Source: Pseudomonas peli (GTDB lineage: Bacteria > Pseudomonadota > Gammaproteobacteria > Pseudomonadales > Pseudomonadaceae). From it: DNA of 64,000 nt. The position numbers and the translations under genes are program-made. The first letter of the stretch is position 1. Each line of letters starts with the position of its first letter. A model generated the notes under the pieces. The model made no database searches and was not told where the DNA came from. It worked only from the letters and a program-made list of their open reading frames with translations. Positions 54,723-63,896 of the stretch are shown here, piece after piece. The stretch spans positions 1 through 64,000 of the forward strand of contig NZ_FMTL01000003.1 in assembly GCF_900099645.1 (NCBI RefSeq), written 5' to 3'.

Positions 54723-57700
54723 TCAGTACACGTCGCGCAGATAACGCTTCTGTTCGGCCAGACGGCGGATATGTTCGGCGGCTTTTTCCTCGCTCAAACC
54801 ACCGTGCTCGCGCGCCACATCCCGTAGCGCCTGTTCGACATCCTTGGCCATGCGGTTGGCGTCGCCGCAGACGTATAGCTGCGCACCCTCCTCCAGCCAA
54901 CGCCACAGCTCGCCGCCCTGTTCACGAATACGATCCTGCACGTAGATCTTTTGCGCCTGATCGCGGGAGAAGGCCAGGCTGAGGTTGGTCAGCAGACCGT
55001 CCTGCTGCATCGCCGTCAGCTCGTCGCGGTAGTAGAAGTCGCTGGCCGCATGCTGCTCGCCGAAGAACAGCCAGTTCTTGCCGGTATCGCCGCGCGCGCG
55101 GCGTTCGTGGAGGAAGCCGCGAAACGGCGCCACGCCGGTGCCGGGACCGATCATGATCATCGGCACGTCGCCATCGCGCGGCACGCGGAAGTATTTGTTG
55201 CTCTGCACAAACAGCGGTACTTCGGCGTTATCCGCACGGTCGGCGAGAAAGGTTGAGGCCACGCCCTTGCGCTTGCCGTAGCGCACGGCGGACACAGTCA
55301 GGTGCACTTCGCCGGCATGCGCCTTGGGGCTTGATGAGATGGAATACAGGCGCGGTTGCAAACGCTTGAGGCTGCCCAGCAGTTCGCCAGCCGAATGCTC
55401 GGCTGGATAGGCCTGCAGCACGTCTGCCAGTTGGCGGCCCCACAGCCAGTCCTTCAGCTCGGCCTTGCGCTCGCCAAGCAGGCTGCGCAGCTCGTTGCTG
55501 GCGCTGCGTTCGGCGACCAGGGCGAGGGCTTCGTTGCTTGGCCGGGCAATTTCAAAATGACTGCTAAGCGCCTCGCGCAGCGGCAGCTCGCCGACCTTGG
55601 CCACGTTGACCCGTTGTTCGCCGCCCAGGCGCGCCAGTTCGAGCACTTCCTCGACCAGCTCCGGGCAGTTGCGCGGCCATACGCCGAGGGCATCGCCGGC
55701 TTCGTAGGTCAGGCCGGAATCGCCCAGGGCGAAAGCAAACTGGCGGGTGTCCTTGCTCGCGCCTGCTGCGTTCAGGCGCAGATTCAGTGCCAGACGCGCA
55801 GGCAGCGGCTGGGTCTTGCTGACTAACTCTGTGCTGACGGGCTCAGTTGCGGCTGTGCTGTGTGCGGGAGCCGGCGTTGCGGCCGGGCGCAGCAAGGGCA
55901 GTAACTCGCTTAGCCAGGCCGCTGCTGCGTCGTCGAAGTCGCTGTCGCAATCCAGGCAGGGCCGCAGCGGCGTGGCGCCGAGTTCGGCCATACGCCGGTC
56001 GAGGTTTTTGCCGTGCTGGCAGAACTGCTCGTAGTTGGGGTCACCCAGCGCCAGTACCGCATAACGCAGATTTTCCAGGCGCATCTCGCTGGTTTGCAGT
56101 GCGCTCCAGAAGGCCTGGCCGTTGTCCGGCGCATCACCGTCGCCGAAGGTGCTGCTGAGCAGCAGCACCGAGCCGGCGCTGGCCAGTTGCTGCGGCGGGT
56201 AATCGGCCATGCAGCTGAGCGCCACGGCAACCCCGGCTTCGCTCAGGTGCGCGGCCAGGCGTTCGGCCAGTGCCTCGGCATTACCGGTTTGCGAGGCCCA
56301 TAGCAGGGTCACAGCAGGGTTCGCTGCCAGTGACGCTGGCGCGACGCGGCTGAATATTCCGGCGAGCATGCCGTCGAGCCACAGGCGGGTCGGTTCGGCC
56401 AGGGGCGCCTGGCTTGGCATGCTCGGCACACCGCCGCCGGGGTTGCTGCGCAGGCCGCTGATATAGCCGGCCATATAGCTGCGCTCGCTTTCGCTGAGGG
56501 GCGGCGGCGCGCTGCAATCTACGCCGACCAGCGCCGCAAAGGTTTCGATACTCGACATCGTGAGTTCCTCAGGCTGGTGAGATAGGCGAGTGCTGTTGAC
56601 TGCCTCGGCGGCTGGCGTATCGAGACGTTGATGGGCGATCAACTCGATACGCCGCAGGCTGACGGCGCAGAACTTGAATTCCGGCTGCTGCGAGATGGGG
56701 TCGATGGCGTCGCTGGTCACCGCGTTGATCGCCAGGTTGTCGCCGTACACATCGTTCCAGTGGAACGGCGCAAAGCAGCCGCCGGGCAGCACGCGGTCGC
56801 TGATCTGCACCGGCAGCACGGCATGGCCACGCCGTGAGCGGACTTCCAGCTGGTCGCGGTCGCGCACGCCGAGTGCGGCGGCGTCCTGCGGGTGCACTTC
56901 GATAAAGGGGCCGGGGTTGAGCTTGTTCAGCGTGGCGACCTTGCCGGTCTTGGTCAGGGTGTGCCACTGGTGCTGCAGGCGCCCGGTGTTGAGTACGAAG
57001 GGGAAGTCGGCATCGGGCATTTCCGCCGGGTCGAGGTGCGGGCGCGGGAAGAACTGCGCCTTGCCGCTGGGCGTGGCAAACGCCAGGCGCGGCGTGCTGC
57101 CGTCTGCGCGAATGTACAGATGCTGGCTGATTCCGTCGTTGATGTAGCGCAGCGGCATACGCCCGTCGCCCGCCTCGCTGGCGCAGGGCCATTGCAGCGG
57201 CGTTTGGCGCAGGCGTGGGTAGCTGGCGCCGCGCAGGTCATAACCGGTTTTTGGGTTGTGGAAGCGTTTGATTTCCTCGAACACCTGCTCGGCCGAGCTG
57301 TAGCTGAAGCCGTCGGCAAAGCCCATGGCGCAGGCCACCTTGGCGATGATGCGCCAATCGGCCATGGCCTCGCCGGGCGGCTCGACGGCTTGCGGCATCA
57401 GGGTCAGGTTGCGCTCGGAGTTGATCATCACCCCTTCGGCTTCGGCCCACAGTGCGCCGGGCAGGAGGATGTCGGCGTAGCGATTGGTTTCGGTGTCGAG
57501 GAAGGCGTCCTGGGCGATCACCAGTTCGGCGGCCTTCAGCCCTTCGATCACTTTGCTGCGGTTGGCCATGCTCGCCACCGGATTGGTGCAGATGATCCAG
57601 CAGGCCTTGACCTTGCCGGCCGCCAGGTCCTCGAACAGCGTCACGCTGCCGCCGCCCAGGCGGGTGTGCAGGGTGCCGGCCGGCACGCCCCAGATTTGCT

Positions 57701-58793
57701 CAACAAAGGCGCGGTCCTCATCCACCAGCACACTGCGCTGGCCCGGCAGGCCGGGGCCCATATAGCCCATCTCGCGGCCGCCCATGGCGTTGGGCTGGCC
57801 GGTGAGAGAGAACGGCCCGCTGCCGGGACGGCAGATCTTGCCGGTGGCCAGGTGCAGGTTGCACAGGGCGTTGGTGTTCCAGGTGCCGTGGGTGCTCTGG
57901 TTGAGGCCCATGGTCCAGCAGCTCATCCACTCGCCGGCTTCGCCGATCCAGCGTGCGGCCTGGCGGATCGCTGCTTCGCTGAGCCCTGTGTGAGCGGCGA
58001 CGTATTCGGGGGTGTAGCTCTCCAGGAAGTCCGGCATGACCTCCCAGCCTTCGGTGAACTCGGCAATAAAGGCCGGATCGGTGTGGCCGTTCTTGTGCAG
58101 CAGGTGCAGCAATCCGTTGAGCAGCAGCAGGTCGCTGCCCGGTTTGATCTGCAGAAACAGGTCGGCTTTGTCCGCCGTGGCGTTGCGCCGGGGGTCGACG
58201 ACAATCAGCTTGGCGCCGGCCTTGACCCGCGCCATCAGCCGTAGAAACAGGATCGGGTGACAGTCCGCCATATTCGCGCCGATCACCAGCAGTACATCCG
58301 CGCGGTCGAAGTCCTGGTACGAGCCGGGCGGGCCGTCGGCACCCAGCGACAGCTTGTAGCCGCTGCCGGCGCTGGCCATGCACAGGCGCGAGTTGGATTC
58401 GATCTGGTTGCTGCCCAGGTAACCCTTGACCAGCTTGTTGGCCAGGTACTGCGCCTCCAGCGACATCTGCCCGGAGACATACAGGGCGATGGCGTCCGGG
58501 CCGTGTTCGTCGAGAATTGCGCGCAGGCGGGCGGCGGCGGCGTTGATCGCGGCATCCATGGCGATTTGCCCTGGGTCGCGGTTACGTTCGCTGCGCAGGT
58601 AGGCGTGCTGCATGCGGCCGGATTCGTTCAGCGGCTGGGCGCAGGTGCTGCCCTTGGTGCACAGGCGGCCGAAGTTGCTCGGATGCTGTTGGTCACCGCT
58701 GACCTTGGCGATCTTGCCGTTTTCCACCTGCATGACGATGCCGCAGCCGACGCCGCAATAGGGACAGACACTTCGCACGGTTTTGTTCGCCAC
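54723..58793 (-). CDS. Fused assimilatory nitrate reductase / CysJ-type flavoprotein (1356 aa)
   Basis: Residues 1-745 are a NasA-type molybdopterin oxidoreductase with a 4Fe-4S site (C10, C13, C17, C45 in VCPYCGVGCG...LCTKG) and the Mo-ligand region SRLCMASAG. Residues 746-1356 are a CysJ-like diflavin reductase: flavodoxin (LLWASQTGNAEALAERL), FAD (RLYSISSSPKA) and NADPH (IGPGTGVAPFRGFLHER; YVCGDANRMAKDV) sites and the C-terminal RDVY. It should reduce nitrate to nitrite with NAD(P)H without a separate NasB-type reductase. GTG at 58793 is chosen because of AGGAG upstream. A Shine-Dalgarno (GAGGA) and ATG lie in frame at the joint (56558). Confidence 0.93.
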   Translation of the reverse strand: MANKTVRSVCPYCGVGCGIVMQVENGKIAKVSGDQQHPSNFGRLCTKGSTCAQPLNESGRMQHAYLRSERNRDPGQIAMDAAINAAAARLRAILDEHGPDAIALYVSGQMSLEAQYLANKLVKGYLGSNQIESNSRLCMASAGSGYKLSLGADGPPGSYQDFDRADVLLVIGANMADCHPILFLRLMARVKAGAKLIVVDPRRNATADKADLFLQIKPGSDLLLLNGLLHLLHKNGHTDPAFIAEFTEGWEVMPDFLESYTPEYVAAHTGLSEAAIRQAARWIGEAGEWMSCWTMGLNQSTHGTWNTNALCNLHLATGKICRPGSGPFSLTGQPNAMGGREMGYMGPGLPGQRSVLVDEDRAFVEQIWGVPAGTLHTRLGGGSVTLFEDLAAGKVKACWIICTNPVASMANRSKVIEGLKAAELVIAQDAFLDTETNRYADILLPGALWAEAEGVMINSERNLTLMPQAVEPPGEAMADWRIIAKVACAMGFADGFSYSSAEQVFEEIKRFHNPKTGYDLRGASYPRLRQTPLQWPCASEAGDGRMPLRYINDGISQHLYIRADGSTPRLAFATPSGKAQFFPRPHLDPAEMPDADFPFVLNTGRLQHQWHTLTKTGKVATLNKLNPGPFIEVHPQDAAALGVRDRDQLEVRSRRGHAVLPVQISDRVLPGGCFAPFHWNDVYGDNLAINAVTSDAIDPISQQPEFKFCAVSLRRIELIAHQRLDTPAAEAVNSTRLSHQPEELTMSSIETFAALVGVDCSAPPPLSESERSYMAGYISGLRSNPGGGVPSMPSQAPLAEPTRLWLDGMLAGIFSRVAPASLAANPAVTLLWASQTGNAEALAERLAAHLSEAGVAVALSCMADYPPQQLASAGSVLLLSSTFGDGDAPDNGQAFWSALQTSEMRLENLRYAVLALGDPNYEQFCQHGKNLDRRMAELGATPLRPCLDCDSDFDDAAAAWLSELLPLLRPAATPAPAHSTAATEPVSTELVSKTQPLPARLALNLRLNAAGASKDTRQFAFALGDSGLTYEAGDALGVWPRNCPELVEEVLELARLGGEQRVNVAKVGELPLREALSSHFEIARPSNEALALVAERSASNELRSLLGERKAELKDWLWGRQLADVLQAYPAEHSAGELLGSLKRLQPRLYSISSSPKAHAGEVHLTVSAVRYGKRKGVASTFLADRADNAEVPLFVQSNKYFRVPRDGDVPMIMIGPGTGVAPFRGFLHERRARGDTGKNWLFFGEQHAASDFYYRDELTAMQQDGLLTNLSLAFSRDQAQKIYVQDRIREQGGELWRWLEEGAQLYVCGDANRMAKDVEQALRDVAREHGGLSEEKAAEHIRRLAEQKRYLRDVY

Positions 58794-58820
58794 ACCCCTC
58801 TCCTGCACCTGAAACGCAAA

Positions 58821-58861
58821 ACGCCATGCAACCCTCCGTCGAAACGGGAGTGGCACGGCGT
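58821..58861 (-). terminator. Attenuator terminator in the leader of the nitrate reductase gene
   Basis: On the minus strand ACGCCGTGCCACTCCCGT pairs imperfectly with ACGGAGGGTTGCATGGCGT around a short loop, and TTTTGCG follows. It lies between the promoter and the GTG start, so it must be passed for expression. Confidence 0.7.
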
Positions 58862-58895
58862 CTTTGTCGTGGATGGGCAATCAGCGTTGATTACC
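58854..58895 (-). promoter_or_regulatory. ANTAR-type double hairpin in the nitrate reductase leader
   Basis: On the minus strand hairpin P1 (58895-58876) has stem GGTAATC/GATTGCC and six-base loop AACGCT. Hairpin P2 (58871-58854) has stem CACGAC/GCCGTG with one mismatch and loop AAAGAC. Both loops have A at position 1 and G at position 4, the signature of RNAs bound by ANTAR antiterminators. P2 shares bases with the 5' arm of the terminator, so the two are mutually exclusive. Confidence 0.65.
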
Positions 58896-58908
58896 TGGGT
58901 TGGTCTAT

Positions 58909-58924
58909 AGCAAGGCACGCGCCA
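58909..58924 (-). promoter_or_regulatory. Sigma-54 promoter of the nitrate reductase gene
   Basis: On the minus strand TGGCGC-N5-TTGCT has GG and GC exactly 10 bases apart, close to the consensus TGGCAC-N5-TTGCA. The predicted transcript starts near 58898, giving a leader of about 105 bases. NtrC control is inferred; no clear NtrC site was assigned. Confidence 0.65.
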
Positions 58925-59128
58925 GGGTTCGCCAGGGCGGCTTGAATGCCCGCGTAGCAAGGCCTGGCGAGGTGTGTGCTGGGCCGCTGGCCGGTTTTTG
59001 CGCGACTCATAATGGGGCGCAGGCTGCTCTGCTCGCCTCTTTTTGGGTCTGTATCGCGTCGGGCAGGTGAGCCTGCAACTGCGCCTGCAGCCTGCTGCAA
59101 TGCGGGCCACAGGCCGCTGCCGGGAAAC

Positions 59129-59145
59129 TGGCACAGGCGCTGCAT
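59129..59145 (+). promoter_or_regulatory. Sigma-54 promoter of nirBD
   Basis: TGGCACAGGCGCTGCAT fits TGGCAC-N5-TTGCAT with one mismatch, with GG and GC 10 bases apart. The transcript should start near 59155, giving a leader of about 184 bases before nirB. Confidence 0.75.
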
Positions 59146-59182
59146 GAGCCCCAGCGAGCCCGCCATATCCGGGCCGCCCATT

Positions 59183-59268
59183 CGATCAATGGCGATCGCC
59201 AGCCTGAACAGGCAATGGGTAATCAGGTGCCACTCGCAGGCACCGCACAGAACAGGCAAAGGCGCCTG
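59183..59268 (+). promoter_or_regulatory. ANTAR-type double hairpin in the nirB leader
   Basis: P1 (59183-59198) has stem CGATC/GATCG and loop AATGGC. P2 (59253-59268) has stem CAGGC/GCCTG and loop AAAGGC. Both six-base loops have A1 and G4. P2 uses the first bases of the terminator stem, so formation of P2 would prevent termination. A further stem GGTGCC/GGCACC (59226-59244) with a seven-base loop lies between them. Confidence 0.72.
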
Positions 59269-59295
59269 AAACCGCAAGGTTTCAGGCGCTTTTTT
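59262..59295 (+). terminator. Attenuator terminator in the nirB leader
   Basis: GCGCCTGAAACC (59262-59273) and GGTTTCAGGCGC (59278-59289) form a perfect 12-bp stem around GCAA, followed by six T (59290-59295). It stands 43 bases before the nirB start and after the sigma-54 promoter, so it attenuates nirBD. Confidence 0.95.
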
Positions 59296-59338
59296 TATTG
59301 CCGCAGAAAAACCTGATGAGCTTCGGCCGGGAAACGCC

Positions 59339-61897
59339 ATGAACAGCACAGATACCTCCACAGACCAGCAACGGCTGATCATCATCGGCAACGGCATGGT
59401 CGGCCATCATTGCGTCGAGCAACTGATCGAGCGTGGCGCGCTGGCGCAGTACCGCGTGCATGTGTTCAGCGAAGAGCCGCTGCGCGCCTATGACCGCGTG
59501 CACCTCTCCGAGTATTTCACCGGCCGCGATGCCGAATCCCTGGCCCTCAGCGGTGCCGAGTTGTACCAGACGCCGGGCGTGACCCTGCACCTGGGCGTGC
59601 CGGTGCTGGAGATCGACCGCGAACGCCGCGAAGTGATCACTGCCGAAGGCAGCTTCCCCTACGACCAGCTGGTGCTGGCCAGCGGCTCCTACCCGTTCGT
59701 GCCGCCGATTGAAGGCGCCGAAGGCGATTCGCGCCTGGTCTACCGCACCTTGGCCGATCTCGACACCATTCAGGCCGCCGCCAAGAGCGCGCGCCGTGGT
59801 GTGGTGGTCGGTGGTGGCCTGCTCGGCCTGGAAGCGGCCAACGCGCTGAAGTCCCTGGGCCTGGAAGCCCATGTGGTGGAATTCGCCCCGCGCCTGATGC
59901 CAGTGCAGCTGGATGATCACGGCGGCCTGGCGCTGAAGGCGCAGATCGAAGCCCTGGGCGTCAGCGTGCACCTGTCGCGCGGCACCCAGTCGGTCACCCC
60001 GGGCAGCGAGTACCGCTACCGGATGAACTTTGCTGGCGAGGAGTTCCTGGAAACCGACCTGATCGTATTCTCCGCCGGCATCCGCCCGCAGGACGCTATT
60101 GCCAAACAGTGCGGCCTGGAACTCGGCCCGCGCGGCGGCGTGGCCATCGACAGCCAGTGCCGCACCAGCGACCCGGCGATCTACGCAATCGGTGAGTGCG
60201 CGGCGTGGAACGGCGGCATCTTCGGCCTGGTCGCACCGGGCTACCAGATGGCCCGCAGCGTCGCCACCCAGCTATGCGGCGAGGACAGCGAGCCGTTCAT
60301 GGGCGCGGACATGTCGACCAAGCTCAAGCTGCTCGGCGTCGACGTCGGCTCCATCGGTGATGCCCACGGCGCCACCGCTGGTTCGCGCAGCTACCGCTTT
60401 ATCGATGAAGCCACTTCCAGCTACCGCCGCCTGGTGGTCTCCGCCGATGGCAAACAGGCCATCGGTGCCGTGCTGGTGGGCGACAACAGCTACTACGACA
60501 CCCTGCTGCAGTACGTGCAGAACGGCATCAAGCTGCCGGCCGATCCGTCCTGCCTGATCCTGCCGCAAGGCGAAGGCGCCCCGGCGCTGGGTGCCGATGC
60601 CCTGCCGGACACCGCGACCATCTGCTCCTGTCACAACGTCAGCAAGGGCGCGATCTGCGCTGCCATCGACGGCGGCTGCGGCGACCTGGCCGGGCTCAAG
60701 TCTGCTACCCGCGCCGCTACCGGCTGCGGCGGCTGCTCGGCGCTGCTCAAGCAGGTGTTCGAGCACGAGCTGACTGCCCGCGGCGTGGTGGTGGATAAGA
60801 GCCTGTGTGAACACTTCGCCTACACCCGCCAGGAGCTGTACGGCATCGTTCGCGTGGAAGGCATCGAGAGCTTCGAGGCGCTGCTGGCCAAGCACGGCCG
60901 TGGTCATGTCGGCTGCGACATCTGCAAGCCGGCGGTGGGCTCGATCCTCGCCTCCTGCTGGAACCGCTCGATCACCGACCCGGCGCTGGTGCCGCTGCAG
61001 GACACCAACGACACCTTCATGGCCAACATGCAGAAGAACGGCACCTACTCGGTGGTACCGCGTATTCCCGGTGGCGAAATCACCCCGGACGGCCTGCTGG
61101 CCATCGGCGCGGTGGCGAAGAAGTACGACCTCTACACCAAGATCACCGGCGGCCAGCGCATCGACCTGTTCGGCGCGCAGCTGCATGAACTGCCAGATAT
61201 CTGGGCCGAGCTGATCGCCGCCGGCTTCGAGACCGGCCACGCCTACGGCAAGTCGCTGCGCACGGTGAAGAGCTGCGTCGGCAGCACCTGGTGCCGCTAC
61301 GGCGTGCAGGACAGCGTCGGCATGGCGCTGCTGCTGGAGGATCGCTACAAGGGCCTGCGCTCGCCGCACAAGATCAAGTTCGCCGTCTCCGGCTGCACCC
61401 GCGAATGTGCCGAGGCGCAGAGCAAGGATGTGGGCGTGATCGCCACCGAGAACGGCTGGAACCTCTACGTGGCCGGCAACGGCGGCATGCGTCCACGCCA
61501 CGCCGAGCTGTTCGCCACCGATCTGGATGACGAAACCCTGATCCGCTACATCGACCGCTTCCTGATGTTCTACGTGCGCACCGCCGACCGCCTGCAACGC
61601 ACTTCGGTGTGGCGCGAGTCGCTAGACGGCGGCCTGGATTACCTCAAGGAAGTGATCATTCACGACAGCCTCAATCTCGCCGCCGAGCTGGAAGCGCAGA
61701 TGCAGCTGGTGATCGACCGCTACGAGTGCGAATGGGCCAACACCCTGAAGGACCCGGAGAAGCTCAAACGCTTCCGCACCTTCGTCAACCAGCAAGGCGG
61801 CGATCCGGACATCCAGTTTGTCGAAGAACGTGGCCAGCGCCGCCCGGTGCGCGCTGACGAGCTTGCCCTTATTCCGCTATTCGAGGAGGTGGTCTGA
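59339..61897 (+). CDS. nirB: Assimilatory nitrite reductase (NAD(P)H), large subunit
   Basis: Reduces nitrite to ammonium with six electrons in the cytoplasm. The N-terminal FAD/NAD domains start LIIIGNGMVGHHCVEQL and include RRGVVVGGGLLGLEAANAL. A BFD-like [2Fe-2S] domain (TICSCHNVSKGAI ... ATGCGGCSALLK) follows. The C-terminal sirohaem/4Fe-4S part has CVGSTWC and FAVSGCTRECAEAQSKDVGVI. Length of 852 aa is normal. The start has GGGAAA six bases upstream. It overlaps nirD by one base (TGATG). Expression depends on passing the leader terminator. Confidence 0.97.
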   Translation: MNSTDTSTDQQRLIIIGNGMVGHHCVEQLIERGALAQYRVHVFSEEPLRAYDRVHLSEYFTGRDAESLALSGAELYQTPGVTLHLGVPVLEIDRERREVITAEGSFPYDQLVLASGSYPFVPPIEGAEGDSRLVYRTLADLDTIQAAAKSARRGVVVGGGLLGLEAANALKSLGLEAHVVEFAPRLMPVQLDDHGGLALKAQIEALGVSVHLSRGTQSVTPGSEYRYRMNFAGEEFLETDLIVFSAGIRPQDAIAKQCGLELGPRGGVAIDSQCRTSDPAIYAIGECAAWNGGIFGLVAPGYQMARSVATQLCGEDSEPFMGADMSTKLKLLGVDVGSIGDAHGATAGSRSYRFIDEATSSYRRLVVSADGKQAIGAVLVGDNSYYDTLLQYVQNGIKLPADPSCLILPQGEGAPALGADALPDTATICSCHNVSKGAICAAIDGGCGDLAGLKSATRAATGCGGCSALLKQVFEHELTARGVVVDKSLCEHFAYTRQELYGIVRVEGIESFEALLAKHGRGHVGCDICKPAVGSILASCWNRSITDPALVPLQDTNDTFMANMQKNGTYSVVPRIPGGEITPDGLLAIGAVAKKYDLYTKITGGQRIDLFGAQLHELPDIWAELIAAGFETGHAYGKSLRTVKSCVGSTWCRYGVQDSVGMALLLEDRYKGLRSPHKIKFAVSGCTRECAEAQSKDVGVIATENGWNLYVAGNGGMRPRHAELFATDLDDETLIRYIDRFLMFYVRTADRLQRTSVWRESLDGGLDYLKEVIIHDSLNLAAELEAQMQLVIDRYECEWANTLKDPEKLKRFRTFVNQQGGDPDIQFVEERGQRRPVRADELALIPLFEEVV

Positions 61898-62274
61898 TGA
61901 GCCAGTCCAGCGCAACCGCAACAGTCGAACAAACCAGCGTGCAATGGCGCGCCCTGTGCAGCCGAGCCGATCTGGTTGCCAACTCCGGCGTGGTCGCCTG
62001 GGTCGATGGCGCCCAGGTGGCGCTGTTCTATCTGCCTGACGAGACCCGCGGCAAACAGCTGTATGCCGTCGATAACCGCGACCCGAAGTCCGGTGCCAAC
62101 GTGATTGGACGCGGCATTGTCGGCAGCCTGGCCGGCGACCTGGTGATCGCCGCGCCACTGTACAAACAGCACTACCGCCTGGAAGACGGCAGCTGCCTGG
62201 AATACCCCGAGCAGCAACTGCGTACCTGGCCGGTGCGCTTGCAGGGCGACCGGGTGGAAATTGGTCTGAGCTAA
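61897..62274 (+). CDS. nirD: Assimilatory nitrite reductase small subunit
   Basis: Rieske-like small subunit that partners NirB. The segment LVANSGVVAWVDGAQVALFYLP and KQLYAVDNRDPKSGANVIGRG are typical. As in other NirD proteins, the Rieske metal ligands are absent, so no cluster is expected. Length is 125 aa. It is translationally coupled to nirB. Confidence 0.94.
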   Translation: MSQSSATATVEQTSVQWRALCSRADLVANSGVVAWVDGAQVALFYLPDETRGKQLYAVDNRDPKSGANVIGRGIVGSLAGDLVIAAPLYKQHYRLEDGSCLEYPEQQLRTWPVRLQGDRVEIGLS

Positions 62275-62299
62275 AGCCAACGTTCAGTAAACATCGACC

Positions 62300-62340
62300 A
62301 GCCCGCGAACAGCACCCTTGCCCGGTGTTGCTCGCGGGCT
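62300..62340 (+). terminator. Terminator of nirBD
   Basis: AGCCCGCGA (62300-62308) and TCGCGGGCT (62332-62340) form the base of a hairpin whose inner stem is CAGCACC/GGTGTTG. TTGTCGTT follows. The T-run is weak. Confidence 0.75.
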
Positions 62341-62408
62341 TTGTCGTTCAATGGCCGTCCGTATAGGATGGCCATGCTGCGGCACGGCAAAACCTGCACT
62401 GCCGGTAA

Positions 62409-63191
<783 letters not shown>

Positions 63192-63203
63192 AGGAGCGTT
63201 GCG

Positions 63204-63896
63204 ATGCCACTGACTAAAGCCGATTTCGCAGCGGTCCTGCTGACGTTCGAGCTGGCATCGCTGACTACCCTGTTGCTGCTGCTGATCGGGACGCCGATTG
63301 CCTGGTGGCTGGCGCGCACTGATTCGCGCTGGAAGCAGCCGATTGGTGCCATCGTCGCCCTGCCGCTGGTGCTGCCGCCAACGGTGATTGGCTTCTACCT
63401 GCTGGTGAGCATGGGGCCGCATGGCGTTATCGGTCAGCTGACCCAGAGCCTCGGCCTTGGCACCCTGACGTTTACCTTTGCTGGGCTGGTGATCGGTTCG
63501 GTGTTCTATTCCCTGCCCTTTGTCGTGCAGCCACTGCAGAACGCCTTCGAGGCGATTGGTCGTGCCCCGCTGGAGGCGGCGGCGACGCTGCGCGCCGGGC
63601 CTTGGGATGCGTTCTTCACGGTGGTGTTGCCGCTGGCCAAGCCGGGGTTTGTCACCGCAGCGATTCTTGGTTTTGCCCATACCGTGGGCGAGTTCGGCGT
63701 GGTGCTGATGATTGGCGGCAATATCCCCGGTAAGACCCAGGTGGCCTCCGTGCAGATCTACAACCACGTGGAAACCATGCAGTACGCCCAAGCCCATTGG
63801 CTGGCCGGCGGTATGGTGCTGTTCTCCTTTATCGTGCTGCTGGCGCTCTACTCTGGTCGAAGCAGCGGGCGCAGCAGTACGCGGGTGTGGCAATGA
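63204..63896 (+). CDS. modB: Molybdate ABC transporter, permease
   Basis: Inner-membrane channel subunit with about five helices. The EAA loop that contacts ModC is seen in [25 protein letters not shown]. The C-terminal part has [20 protein letters not shown]. Length is 230 aa. It starts 12 bases after modA (GAGGAG before the ATG) and overlaps modC by 4 bases. Confidence 0.97.
   Translation: MPLTKADFAAVLLTFELASLTTLLLLLIGTPIAWWLARTDSRWKQPIGAIVALPLVLPPTVIGFYLLVSMGPHGVIGQLTQSLGLGTLTFTFAGLVIGSVFYSLPFVVQPLQNAFEAIGRAPLEAAATLRAGPWDAFFTVVLPLAKPGFVTAAILGFAHTVGEFGVVLMIGGNIPGKTQVASVQIYNHVETMQYAQAHWLAGGMVLFSFIVLLALYSGRSSGRSSTRVWQ

Larger units (their letters stand above)
58794..59338. other. Divergent regulatory region between the nitrate reductase gene and nirB
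   Basis: This 545-bp gap has no gene. It contains two divergent sigma-54 promoters, two leaders with ANTAR-type hairpin pairs, and two terminators (each listed separately). The middle part (58925-59128) holds no assigned site; enhancer sites for NtrC would be expected there. Confidence 0.75.

Noticed and set aside
58925..59128. Candidate NtrC enhancer sites between the two sigma-54 promoters
   Set aside because: Only scattered TGCA-like halves were seen; none fits TGCACC-N5-GGTGCA well enough to call.
59226..59244. Strong GGTGCC/GGCACC hairpin considered as the first ANTAR hairpin of the nirB leader
   Set aside because: Its loop has seven bases (ACTCGCA) and G at position 5, which does not fit the six-base A1/G4 rule; the hairpin at 59183-59198 fits better.
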